Shown here piece by piece: positions 34,883 through 42,753 of a stretch of 64,000 bases of DNA. Source of the stretch: an uncultured Collinsella sp. (lineage in GTDB: Bacteria > Actinomycetota > Coriobacteriia > Coriobacteriales > Coriobacteriaceae); assembly GCA_900552685.1 (NCBI GenBank), contig USAJ01000002.1, forward strand, positions 84,954-148,953, in the 5' to 3' direction. The notes under the pieces were generated by a model that saw only the letters and a program-made list of their open reading frames with translations, was not told the origin of the DNA and did no database searches. How positions within the stretch are numbered: position 1 is the first letter of the stretch; each line of letters opens with the position of its first letter. The position numbers and the translations under genes were made by a program.

Positions 34883-35317
34883 TTACGAGAAGAAGAGGTC
34901 CAGCAGGGCCTCATCGTCATCGTCCTCATCGGCCGCGGCGCGATCCCAAACCTCAAGGTGGTCGTAGTTGCCCACAACCGTGACCTCGCGGTCGAGGTTC
35001 GCCTGCTTGCGGAGAGACTCGGAAAGACCGATACGACCGGCGCTGTCCACGTCCATCGACGTGGTGCGCTTGTTGATCGCCCTCATGAGCTTCTGGTCAT
35101 TAATGTCACGCGGGTTAAAACCCTCGTGGCCCTCACGACCCGCGAAGAGTCCTTCGACCCACTTATCGAAGGCCTCGGCAGAGAACACGTACAGAGCATC
35201 GACATCCAGGGCTTTGAACACGCGAACGTGCTCTCCAAGCTCCTCGCGAAGGGGTGCAGGCAGGGACAGACGACCTTTTGCATCGAGATTGCGCTCGTAT
35301 GCACCAGTCATTCCCAT
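34883..35317 (-). CDS. mraZ: Transcriptional regulator MraZ
   Basis: DNA-binding repressor of the mra/dcw cluster with two AbrB-like half domains. 144 residues. The first repeat has NLDAKGRLSLPAPLREEL and the second DVDSAGRIGLSESLRKQA, both with the DxxGR turn. The C-terminus ends in an acidic DEDDDDEALLDLFF tail. GGGGAGG is 6 bases before the ATG. TGGGG repeats overlap its own promoter, so autorepression is likely. Confidence 0.96.
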   Translation of the reverse strand: MGMTGAYERNLDAKGRLSLPAPLREELGEHVRVFKALDVDALYVFSAEAFDKWVEGLFAGREGHEGFNPRDINDQKLMRAINKRTTSMDVDSAGRIGLSESLRKQANLDREVTVVGNYDHLEVWDRAAADEDDDDEALLDLFFS

Positions 35318-35385
35318 GTGCGCCCTCCCCTCGGTTACTCAGATGGCACGTACGCGGGGAACCACCCCGCCTGTCGACGTCATTA

Positions 35386-35414
35386 ATAATATGGGGAACC
35401 GCCCCATTTTTCAA
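35386..35414 (-). promoter_or_regulatory. mraZ/dcw promoter
   Basis: Minus strand: TTGAAA (35414-35409), a 17-base spacer, TATTAT (35391-35386). The position is about 70 bases before the mraZ ATG. Confidence 0.7.
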
Positions 35415-35438
35415 CACCTTTCCCCACCCCTTCCCCCA
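35402..35438 (-). promoter_or_regulatory. MraZ operator boxes
   Basis: Minus-strand pentamers TGGGG (35438-35434), TGGGG (35426-35422), TGTTG (35416-35412) and TGGGG (35406-35402). The last three are spaced exactly 10 bp apart, the known TGGGN-N5 pattern bound by MraZ. They cover the -35 and spacer of the promoter. Confidence 0.75.
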
Positions 35439-35497
35439 CCCCGCCCCGCCACTCCACCCACCATATATTGCAAAACACCCCCAAGCATATGTTCGAA

Positions 35498-35515
35498 AAC
35501 ACAATATGTTGTGTT
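35498..35515. promoter_or_regulatory. 18-bp dyad AACACAA-TATG-TTGTGTT
   Basis: Perfect 7-bp arms around four bases, in AT-rich DNA upstream of the mraZ promoter. Possible operator; regulator unknown. Confidence 0.4.
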
Positions 35516-35684
35516 TACAGCTACGGCGGGATGCCACCTGTGGCATCCCGCCGTTCAACCTCAACCTTCAAGTTGACCTTGAGGCGATTTTTGCGTCCCT
35601 TTATATACCGTTCACATCGCCCCCCCAAACTCCCCCACCCAAGGCACGTGCGGCCCACCACCGCGATGCCAAGTGGCGAAAAAT

Positions 35685-35748
35685 GGGACGGGCCCCAGAT
35701 TGCCCATGCGCGCGCAAAAGCACCCCGCGGCAATCTGGGGCCCGTCCC
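35685..35748 (-). terminator. xerD terminator with perfect 20-bp arms
   Basis: Arms GGGACGGGCCCCAGATTGCC (35685-35704) and its exact complement (35729-35748) around a 24-base loop. On the minus strand the stem is followed by ATTTTTCG. The arms are far longer than a terminator needs. Confidence 0.75.
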
Positions 35749-35781
35749 CAAATACCTATAAATATGCAGGTCAGTGATGTG

Positions 35782-36723
35782 TTAACGATGTGCCAGCGGG
35801 TGCGCCGCCAGATAGACCTCGGTCAGTTGCGTACGATCGACATGCGTGTAGATCTGCGTGGTCGATATATCGGCATGCCCCAAGATCTCCTGTAGCACAC
35901 GGAGGTCTGCGCCGCCCGCAAGCATATGGGTGGCAAAGGAGTGACGCAGCGTATGGGGATGGAGCCCCACCAGTCCCACCTGGCGCCCGTAGCGCTCACA
36001 GATGGCATGGATGCCCTGGCGCGACAGACGGCGGCCGTTCTTATTTAAAAAGACCGCCGAGGTCTCTGTTCCGCGGGCATGGGCCGCCAAGCGAGAACGC
36101 CCCTCAGTTACATAGAGCGCCAGAGCTCGCGCCGCGCTTCCCACCAGCGGGGACAGGCGTTCCTTTGAGCCCTTACCGCGAACGAGCACAAAGCCATCGT
36201 CGATATGGATATCGCCCACATCGAGCCCCACCAACTCGCTCACACGCAAACCGCATCCGTAGAGCACTTCCAAGATGGCATGGTCACGCAAGCCCATCTC
36301 GCCCTCGGGGAAATCTTGATCGAGCAGCGCCGAGACATCCTCCACCGATACATACTCCGGCAAACGCTCAGCCTTTTTAGGCAGGCGCAACGCCGCCGTT
36401 GGATTTTGGGCTACAGCCCCATCGCGCACCAAAAAGGCATGCAGGCCCTTCACGGCCGCAAGCGCACGCTCCACCGAGGCATCGGAATAGCCCCCATCGC
36501 GACGGTCGGCAACAAAGCCCTCCACGACTTGACGGGTCACCTCTTCAAAAGACACAATACCAGCCCGCTCCAGATAGGCGCAGTACGTCGTCAGGTCACG
36601 ACGATAGGCCGCAATCGTGTTGCGCGCCAAACCCCGCTCGACCGCGAGGTAATCGAGATACTCCCCCGCCGCCACGGCGAGCGACGAGGGAGTAGCTTCG
36701 GTATGTTCCTTATTCGCCGGCAC
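35782..36723 (-). CDS. xerD: Tyrosine recombinase XerD/XerC
   Basis: Site-specific recombinase that resolves chromosome dimers at dif. 313 residues, the normal Xer length. The N-terminal SAM-like core-binding domain runs to about 115. The catalytic set is complete: Arg in YGCGLRVSELVGLD, Lys in VRGKGSKERLSPL, His-x2-Arg in HPHTLRHSFATHML, and His and nucleophile Tyr in LGHADISTTQIYTHVD. It starts 2 bp after the pyrG stop, so the two are co-transcribed. No integrase-type flanks were seen, which supports a housekeeping Xer. Confidence 0.93.
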   Translation of the reverse strand: MPANKEHTEATPSSLAVAAGEYLDYLAVERGLARNTIAAYRRDLTTYCAYLERAGIVSFEEVTRQVVEGFVADRRDGGYSDASVERALAAVKGLHAFLVRDGAVAQNPTAALRLPKKAERLPEYVSVEDVSALLDQDFPEGEMGLRDHAILEVLYGCGLRVSELVGLDVGDIHIDDGFVLVRGKGSKERLSPLVGSAARALALYVTEGRSRLAAHARGTETSAVFLNKNGRRLSRQGIHAICERYGRQVGLVGLHPHTLRHSFATHMLAGGADLRVLQEILGHADISTTQIYTHVDRTQLTEVYLAAHPLAHR

Positions 36724-36725
36724 CC

Positions 36726-38387
36726 TTAGTCCGTAGCGAGGTTCTTGGGCGTCACCTGCAAGCGATCGACGCCCTCATGCTGGCCGATCGAGGCGCGCAC
36801 GAACTCGCGGAACAGCGGCTGCGGGTTGGTCGGGCGGCTCTTGAACTCGGGATGAGCCTGGGTTGCCACATACCACGGATGCACGTCGCGCGGCAGCTCG
36901 ACCATCTCGACCAGGCGCTCGTCGGGCGAAAGACCAGAGATAACCAGACCAGCGCCCTCGAGCTGGTCACGGAAGGCGTTGTTGAACTCAAAGCGGTGAC
37001 GGTGACGCTCGTAGACGAGCTCCTCGCCATATGCCTCGCGCGCGAGGGTATCGGCGGCAAGCTTGCACGGATAGGCGCCCAGGCGCATGGTGCCGCCCTT
37101 CTCGGTCACGTCCTCCTGCGAGCTCATCAGGTCGATGACACTATACGGGCCATCCGGATCGAACTCGGAAGAGCTGGCACCGGCAAGGCCGACCACGTTG
37201 CGGGCAAATTCGCACACGGCCACCTGCATACCCAGGCAAATGCCCAGATACGGAATCTTGTGCTCACGGGCAAACTCGGCCGCGAGGATCTTGCCCTCCA
37301 GGGCGCGCTTGCCAAAGCCGCCAGGGACCAGGATGCCCGAGGCGTCACCCAGGACCTCGGAGACGTTCTGCTCGTCGAGGCTCTCGCCATCGACCAGCTG
37401 TACATCAACGTGGCGATCGTAGAAGACGCCCGCATGGTGCAGGGCCTCGATAACCGACAGGTAGGCATCGGGCAGCTGCGTATACTTGCCCACGACGGCG
37501 ATCTTCACCTTGTCGGCGTGCTGGTTGGCATGGTTCTGCTTGCGCAGGAACTCGTTCCACTGACTCATGTCGCGCTCACGCGGGTCAAGACCCAGACGCT
37601 CGCAAATGCGCAGGTCAAAGTCCTGCTCGGCGAGCAGCTGCGGAACATCGTAGATGCTCGCGCAGTCCTCGTTGGTAAAGACACAGTCGGTGTCGACGTC
37701 GCAGAAGCTTGCAATCTTGCCGCGGATGGCATCATCGATATGGTGGTCGGAGCGCAGAACGATAATATCGGGCTGGATACCAAAGCTGCGGAGCTCCTTG
37801 ACGGAGTGCTGCGTCGGCTTGGTCTTGACCTCGTGGGCGGCGGCGATATAGGGAACAAGCGACACGTGGATGTAGCAGACGTTCTCGGGGCCGGCCTCCT
37901 TGCGGTACTGACGGATGGCCTCGACAAACGGTTGGGACTCGATGTCGCCGATCGTGCCGCCCAGCTCGGTGATGACTACATCGGAGCCGGTCTGCTCCTC
38001 GATGCGGCGGAACTTGTCCTTAATGGCATTGGTGACGTGAGGAATCACCTGCACGGTACCGCCCAAAAAGTCGCCGCGACGCTCGCGGGCGATCAAGCTC
38101 TTATAGATGGCGCCGGTCGTAAAGTTGGAATCGCGGGTCAGGTTCTCATCAATAAAGCGCTCGTAATGACCCAGGTCCAGGTCGGACTCGTAACCATCCT
38201 CGGTAACGAAGACCTCACCATGCTGGAAGGGGCTCATGGTACCGGGGTCGACGTTCAGATACGGATCAGCCTTCTGCATCGTTACTTTGTAGCCACGCGA
38301 CTTGAGCAGACGGCCCAGCGAGGCCGCGGTGATACCCTTGCCCAGAGACGAAACCACGCCACCGGTTACGAACACATGCTTGGTCAT
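36726..38387 (-). CDS. pyrG: CTP synthase PyrG
   Basis: Makes CTP from UTP with ATP and glutamine. 553 residues. The synthase domain begins MTKHVFVTGGVVSSLGKGI, with DPYLNVDPGTMSPFQHGEV and GGTIGDIES. The glutaminase domain carries GILVPGGFGKRA, catalytic Cys in YLGICLGMQVAV, and the His-Glu pair in QAHPEFKSRPT. A short unusual C-terminal tail (EGVDRLQVTPKNLATD) follows. About 180 bp of leader DNA precedes it without an obvious attenuator. Confidence 0.97.
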   Translation of the reverse strand: MTKHVFVTGGVVSSLGKGITAASLGRLLKSRGYKVTMQKADPYLNVDPGTMSPFQHGEVFVTEDGYESDLDLGHYERFIDENLTRDSNFTTGAIYKSLIARERRGDFLGGTVQVIPHVTNAIKDKFRRIEEQTGSDVVITELGGTIGDIESQPFVEAIRQYRKEAGPENVCYIHVSLVPYIAAAHEVKTKPTQHSVKELRSFGIQPDIIVLRSDHHIDDAIRGKIASFCDVDTDCVFTNEDCASIYDVPQLLAEQDFDLRICERLGLDPRERDMSQWNEFLRKQNHANQHADKVKIAVVGKYTQLPDAYLSVIEALHHAGVFYDRHVDVQLVDGESLDEQNVSEVLGDASGILVPGGFGKRALEGKILAAEFAREHKIPYLGICLGMQVAVCEFARNVVGLAGASSSEFDPDGPYSVIDLMSSQEDVTEKGGTMRLGAYPCKLAADTLAREAYGEELVYERHRHRFEFNNAFRDQLEGAGLVISGLSPDERLVEMVELPRDVHPWYVATQAHPEFKSRPTNPQPLFREFVRASIGQHEGVDRLQVTPKNLATD

Positions 38388-38512
38388 ATTGAGTTACCTG
38401 CGCTTCCCGTAGAAGTTGTTTATCCACATCTTACGGGTCTTCATTGTAATACTCGCGCCGCGGACCGTTCGCAATTTTTCTCGCGTGCGATTGCATTTCT
38501 CAATCTTGAAAC

Positions 38513-38541
38513 AAAACGCCGCCCGGTTTCCCAGGCGGCGT
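38513..38541 (-). terminator. Terminator of the winged-helix regulator gene
   Basis: Minus strand: ACGCCGCC, a 10-base loop, GGCGGCGT, then TTTGTTTC. Confidence 0.8.
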
Positions 38542-38565
38542 CGCTATGGCAAGGGTTACATGCTG

Positions 38566-38904
38566 CTATCGATCAGCAACCTCGTCCTCAAGCATTTCTT
38601 GAACGAGCATGCCGGTACGGACGCCCTCAAGATACCACTCGCCACGTTCGGTGAGGCAAATGCCATTTGCAAGCTGACCGCCGTCGTCGCTATAACGCGA
38701 GACGACATCAATCATGCCTTCGGAATCCAAGCGATCGATTGCGGCGCGGGCACGATACGGCGAAACCCCCACGCGCTCGGCAAGCGTTTTGCGCGAGAAA
38801 CCATACGGCCCGCCATTGTCTTCGGTTTGCTGGTCGATCTCCATCAACACCAGCACCTCGACACGCTTCATATCGTTGACACTCGCACGACCCTTGCCCG
38901 CCAT
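38566..38904 (-). CDS. Small winged-helix DNA-binding protein
   Basis: A 112-residue predicted regulator. The N-terminal helix RVEVLVLMEIDQQT leads into a helix-turn-helix (SRKTLAERVGVSPYRARAAIDRLDSEGMI) and a wing ending in GICLTERGEWYLEG, the layout of MarR/PadR-like winged helices. A short C-terminal helix could mediate dimerisation. GAGGAGGC lies before the ATG at 38904. Targets are unknown and the neighbours (pyrG, DUF1846) give no clue. Confidence 0.75.
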   Translation of the reverse strand: MAGKGRASVNDMKRVEVLVLMEIDQQTEDNGGPYGFSRKTLAERVGVSPYRARAAIDRLDSEGMIDVVSRYSDDGGQLANGICLTERGEWYLEGVRTGMLVQEMLEDEVADR

Positions 38905-39093
38905 AGCAGCCTCCTCAAACCGAGCACGAGCATCTAACGCGCCGTGCGCGACCGACACACCTCACGATGGCAGGTAATATCCATCATGCGGCATCCCGCT
39001 AAGGATGAAACAGTTACGGTTATTGTATACCGCTCAAATTGTTTCTAGGCAGGTAAACAGCTATTTTTCGCCGAAATAGGCGCTTTATTGATC

Positions 39094-39126
39094 AAAAAGC
39101 CGTACCGGGCGCTAACCCGATACGGC
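39094..39126 (-). terminator. Terminator of the DUF1846 gene
   Basis: Minus strand: GCCGTATCGGG, TTAGCG loop, CCCGGTACGGC, then five Ts. Confidence 0.9.
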
Positions 39127-39160
39127 CAAAATGCAATGCAATTACCGCGGTGCTTCAAAC

Positions 39161-40642
39161 TTAGCGATGGAAGAAACCGCGGCGCTCAAACTTGGGCTCG
39201 CAGCACACGTTGATACCCAGTTTGCGCAGTACCGTCTCGTCCGTCGGCGAGATAATCACGCTAAAGAAGGCATCGCAACCGCGCAGCTGCTCCAGGCCCG
39301 AAAGGACGCGAGCGGCCGTCTCACTCGTGGCCGAGGTGATCGACAGCGCCATAAGCGTCTCGTCGGTGTGGAGGCGCGGGTTTTTGCTGCCCAGGAAATG
39401 CGTCTTGAGCTTGCTGATGGGCTCGATCGCTTCATCGCTAATGACCTCGAGCTCAAGGTCGACGCCCGAGACATGCTTAAGTGCATTCATGATGAGCGAG
39501 CTCGCAGCGCCCAGGCGCGTGGAAGTCTTGCCGGTCACCACGGAGCCATCGGGCATAACCATGGCACCCACGGGACCACCCGTCAGCTGCTCCCTGGTGA
39601 GGGCCGCCGAGCGCGCCGGTGAGTAGTTCTTATCGATGCCGGCTTTCTTCATAATGATCTTGAGACGGTCGACTTGCTCATCGCCCACGCCGGTACGGCG
39701 CACATTTTCGACCGCGGTAAAGTAGCGGCGGACGATCTCCATCTTGGAAGCGTCGCGGCAGGCATCGTCATCGGTGATGGCAAAGCCGACCATATTGACG
39801 CCCATGTCCGTAGGACTCTGGTAGGGGCTCTTGCCCAGGATCTTTTCCATCAGAGCACGGACCACCGGGAAGGCCTCGACGTCGCGGTTGTAGTTGACCG
39901 TGGTCTTGTTATAGGCCTCAAGGTGGAAGGAGTCGATGATATTGGCATCGTCGAGGTCCGCCGTGGCCGCCTCGTAGGCGATGTTGACCGGATGCGTGAG
40001 GGGAAGGTTCCAGACCGGGAAGGTCTCGAACTTGGCATAGCCGGCGGCCGTGCCATGCTTGTGCTCGTGATAGAGCTGAGACAGGCAGGTGGCAAGCTTG
40101 CCCGAGCCAGGACCGGGGGCAGTGACCACGACGAGCGGTCGGGTGGTCTCGACAAACTCATTCTTGCCGTAGCCATCGTCGGACACGATCAGATCGACAT
40201 CGTGCGGATACCCCTCGATGGGATAGTGCAGCTTGGCGGGAATACCGAGCGCGTTCAGGCGGTTGCGGAACACATCGGCAGCAGGCTGGCCGGCGTACTG
40301 GGTGATGACCACAGCCGCGACAGCAAAGCCGTTGCCGCGGAACAGGTCAACCAGGCGCAGCACATCCTCGTCATAGGTAATGCCGAGGTCACCACGAGCC
40401 TTGTTTTTCTCGATGTGGTTTGCGTTGATCGCGATGATAACCTCGACATCGTCGGCGATGCTCTTGAGCATGCGGAACTTGCTGTCCGGTTCAAAACCCG
40501 GCAGCACGCGGCTCGCATGATAGTCATCGAACAGCTTACCGCCAAACTCCAAATAGAGCTTGCCACCAAACTGCGAGATGCGCTCCTTAATGTGAGCAGC
40601 CTGCAGCTCGATATACTTCGCGTTGTCGAAACCCTGGCGCAT
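39161..40642 (-). CDS. DUF1846 domain-containing protein
   Basis: A 493-residue cytoplasmic protein that matches the DUF1846 family of Firmicutes and Actinobacteria, for which I know no established reaction. It has an N-terminal RQGFDNAKYIELQAAHIKERI and FGGKLFDDYHASRVLPGFEPDSK, an NTPase-like APGPGSGKLATCLSQLYHE resembling a P-loop at about 185-205, and NLPLTHPVNIAYEAATADL. The ATG at 40642 follows GGGAG; an in-frame ATG at 40666 is less well placed. It is monocistronic with its own terminator. Confidence 0.85.
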   Translation of the reverse strand: MRQGFDNAKYIELQAAHIKERISQFGGKLYLEFGGKLFDDYHASRVLPGFEPDSKFRMLKSIADDVEVIIAINANHIEKNKARGDLGITYDEDVLRLVDLFRGNGFAVAAVVITQYAGQPAADVFRNRLNALGIPAKLHYPIEGYPHDVDLIVSDDGYGKNEFVETTRPLVVVTAPGPGSGKLATCLSQLYHEHKHGTAAGYAKFETFPVWNLPLTHPVNIAYEAATADLDDANIIDSFHLEAYNKTTVNYNRDVEAFPVVRALMEKILGKSPYQSPTDMGVNMVGFAITDDDACRDASKMEIVRRYFTAVENVRRTGVGDEQVDRLKIIMKKAGIDKNYSPARSAALTREQLTGGPVGAMVMPDGSVVTGKTSTRLGAASSLIMNALKHVSGVDLELEVISDEAIEPISKLKTHFLGSKNPRLHTDETLMALSITSATSETAARVLSGLEQLRGCDAFFSVIISPTDETVLRKLGINVCCEPKFERRGFFHR

Positions 40643-40847
40643 ATATGGCTCCCGTCCCGTTTCCATTTAATGTTCTAGGCGATTATAACGGAGCCCGCCC
40701 TCCCCGATACCCAGACCATCAACAGGCACCAACCAAACATCCGTCAAACCTCTTGTCGGACATATTTGGTGCAAACTAACCTGACCCCATTGCACCGCCC
40801 CATAACACCAACAATGGCAGCGCCGCAGGTGGAGCAAAAGTCAGCGA

Positions 40848-40945
40848 AAGCCCGCCAGAGCGAGCAAGGTGACGTAAAAGAGGAGGGCATAGGCCTTTTG
40901 GCCATGCCCGACGATTGAACGTCAGATTGCCGCTCTGGCGGGCTT
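40848..40945. repeat. Nested hairpin: 15-bp arms around a 68-nt core
   Basis: Arms AAGCCCGCCAGAGCG (40848-40862) and its complement (40931-40945). The 68-nt core has a central hairpin GGGCAT-AGGCC-TTTT-GGCC-ATGCCC near 40885-40908 and a flanking GTGACGT/ACGTCA pair. The layout matches the elements at 55091-55215 and 55310-55419. Confidence 0.7.
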
Positions 40946-40993
40946 GCAGCGTCGAGTGGTTCCGGCGTTTGGTAAAACGCCGGAACACAAGAG

Positions 40994-41026
40994 CGCCCCC
41001 TCCCGCGCACGGAACGGAAGGGGGCT
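40994..41026 (-). terminator. Terminator downstream of yfcC
   Basis: Minus strand: GCCCCCTTCCG, loop, CGGGAGGGGGC, then GCTCTTGTG, a weak T tail. It lies about 100 bp after the stop. Confidence 0.55.
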
Positions 41027-41127
41027 AAAGGTAGGAGTCTACCGGTGGGTTTACCCCACCGGACAGACGATGACCAGGTGATCCTTTACAGGATCGTCAA
41101 GGTTTCCGTGGGGTACCCGTTGGGTAC

Positions 41128-42606
41128 TTAGAGCATCACGCAAGCGACGGTCAGGATGATGGCGCAGACGACGGAGAGAGCGACGATGAGCTTAAGGGCA
41201 AACTTGAGCCAGGTCGTCCACTCGATCTTGGCCAGGGCGAGACCGCCCATGATGGCGCCGGAGGTCGGGGTGAACAGGTTCACAACGCCGATGGCAGAGG
41301 AGAAGATCATGACCATGACCTCGGGCGAGAAGCCGAGCTTAACAGCCAGCGGTCCCATGATAGGCATGGAGACGGTAGCCATACCAGAGGTCGAGGGGAT
41401 CAGGAAGGACAGGCCGAAGTAGACCAGGAAGCTCATGGGAGCGAAGATCACGCCGGACAGGCCAGCCAGAGCATTGGCGGCAGCGTCGAGGACGTAGACG
41501 TCGAGGCCGGTGTTAGCCATGAGGACGGAGATACCACGGGCGAGGGCGATGACGAGAACAACGGACATCATGTCGGCAGCGCCGGTGATGAAGGTGTTAA
41601 CGATCTGCTTCTCGGACAGGCCACCGATGATACCGATCAGGACGGCCATGAGGAAGAACCAGGTGGAAGCCTCGTCGAAGTACCACTGACCAATGGGCAG
41701 GCCGGTGATCAGGGCAGACCAGCCCTGGACGACGGCGTTACCGTCGGCGTCGTAGACAGCGCCAGCGTCGAAGAAGTTGGCGACGCCCTCGTTGAGGTCG
41801 GCCAGCGGAATGAAGCCGACGATCATGACGACGAAGGTGAAGGCAAAGGCGATCAGAACACCCTTCTGACGACCGGTGAGCTTGACCTCATTGTGAACCT
41901 CGGAAGCAGCCTTGCCGTGAGCCTCTTCGGCGTCCTTGAGCTCCTGCATCGACAGGATGGTGGAACCCTTGTCAGCCTTGACCTTCTTGGCATAGCTCAT
42001 GACGAAGAAGATGGACATGGCAGTGGTAACAATCCACAGGACGGCACCGAGGCCGATGATGATGGACTGGTTGACCTCAATGCCAACGCCGGTCAGAGCG
42101 TCGACGGCAGCGCCGACGGCGAACGGGTTAACCGTGGAGCCCAGGCAGCCGCAGCCAGCGCCGAGCAGGACGGTGGCGGCACCGACCATCGGGTCGAAGC
42201 CAGCGGCCATCATGGTAGCGGCAAGCAGGGCGTAGAAGGGAACGGTCTCCTCGCACATACCATAGGTGGTACCACCGAGGGAGAAGATGAGCATCAGCAC
42301 GGGAATGAGCATGATCTCGTTGCCCTTAAGCTTCTGCACCAGAACGGCAATGCCGTTGTCCAGGGCGCCGGTCTCGGTCATCATGCCGAGGAAGCCGCCC
42401 AGGATCATAACGAAGAGGCAGACGGGCAGAGCGTCAGCGAAGCCCTTAATCGGGGCGGTGCAGAAATCGCTCAGACGGGCGGCAGTAACCGCGCCGCCGG
42501 ACGTGCCGGAGACGATAACGGTAACTACTGCAACAATTGCCAGCAGAGCAAGAAGAATGGTGAACGATGAAGGCATACCGCGCTTTTTCTTAGCGGTCTC
42601 AGTCAT
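41128..42606 (-). CDS. yfcC: YfcC/DcuC-family carrier, probable arginine-ornithine exchanger (ArcD-like)
   Basis: Integral membrane transporter of 492 residues with about twelve spans. It matches the YfcC family of anaerobic amino-acid and C4-dicarboxylate carriers: GGFLGMMTETGALDNGIA, GGTTYGMCEETVPFYAL, GCLGSTVNPFAVGAA, and in the second half SFLIPSTSGMATVSMPIMGPLA with NLFTPTSGAIMGGLALA. It follows arcA and argF on the same strand, so exchange of arginine for ornithine is the likely job. This is inferred from context. The ATG at 42606 is chosen because GGGGGG lies 9 bases upstream. Confidence 0.85.
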   Translation of the reverse strand: MTETAKKKRGMPSSFTILLALLAIVAVVTVIVSGTSGGAVTAARLSDFCTAPIKGFADALPVCLFVMILGGFLGMMTETGALDNGIAVLVQKLKGNEIMLIPVLMLIFSLGGTTYGMCEETVPFYALLAATMMAAGFDPMVGAATVLLGAGCGCLGSTVNPFAVGAAVDALTGVGIEVNQSIIIGLGAVLWIVTTAMSIFFVMSYAKKVKADKGSTILSMQELKDAEEAHGKAASEVHNEVKLTGRQKGVLIAFAFTFVVMIVGFIPLADLNEGVANFFDAGAVYDADGNAVVQGWSALITGLPIGQWYFDEASTWFFLMAVLIGIIGGLSEKQIVNTFITGAADMMSVVLVIALARGISVLMANTGLDVYVLDAAANALAGLSGVIFAPMSFLVYFGLSFLIPSTSGMATVSMPIMGPLAVKLGFSPEVMVMIFSSAIGVVNLFTPTSGAIMGGLALAKIEWTTWLKFALKLIVALSVVCAIILTVACVML

Positions 42607-42707
42607 AGTTCTCATCCCCCCTTCATAAATCATTTACTGATCTCGCCCGAAGCGGCTCTTCCGTGCCGTGCCTGCCGCTCGATGCGAGATTTTTACCAGA
42701 TAAAGCC

Positions 42708-42737
42708 GCTCGGGGTGTTCAACAATACACCCCGAGC
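42708..42737 (-). terminator. Hairpin after argF
   Basis: Arms GCTCGGGGTGT and ACACCCCGAGC around 8 bases; GGCTTTATC follows on the minus strand. It may partly stop transcription before yfcC. Confidence 0.7.
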
Positions 42738-42753
42738 GAGATGCTAGATGCAC

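Larger units (their letters stand above)
35318..35781. other. 464-bp intergenic region between xerD and mraZ
   Basis: Contains the mraZ leader hairpin (GCGGGG/CCCCGC near 35354-35370), the mraZ promoter and MraZ boxes, an AACACAA/TTGTGTT dyad (35498-35515), a 14-bp-arm hairpin CGGCGGGATGCCAC with its complement (about 35524-35553), an ATACCGTTCAC word at 35606-35616, and the xerD terminator hairpin. No gene was seen. Confidence 0.8.
40643..41127. other. 485-bp intergenic region with a series of hairpins
   Basis: Lies between the DUF1846 start and the yfcC stop, both minus strand. It contains the nested hairpin at 40848-40945, an 11-bp-arm hairpin TTCCGGCGTTT (40960-40970 with 40975-40985), the yfcC terminator (40994-41026), and an ACCGGTGGG/CCCACCGG hairpin near 41041-41063. 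No convincing open frame; the right part is the yfcC 3' leader-out and the left part should hold the DUF1846 promoter. Confidence 0.75.

Noticed and set aside
35482..35495. LexA/SOS box (CGAACATATGCTTG on the minus strand)
   Set aside because: Two mismatches in the right half of the actinobacterial/Bacillus consensus, and no SOS gene is adjacent.
36777..38654. 625-codon open frame opposite pyrG
   Set aside because: Antisense shadow of a conserved CTP synthase gene; no recognisable domain and no ribosome site.
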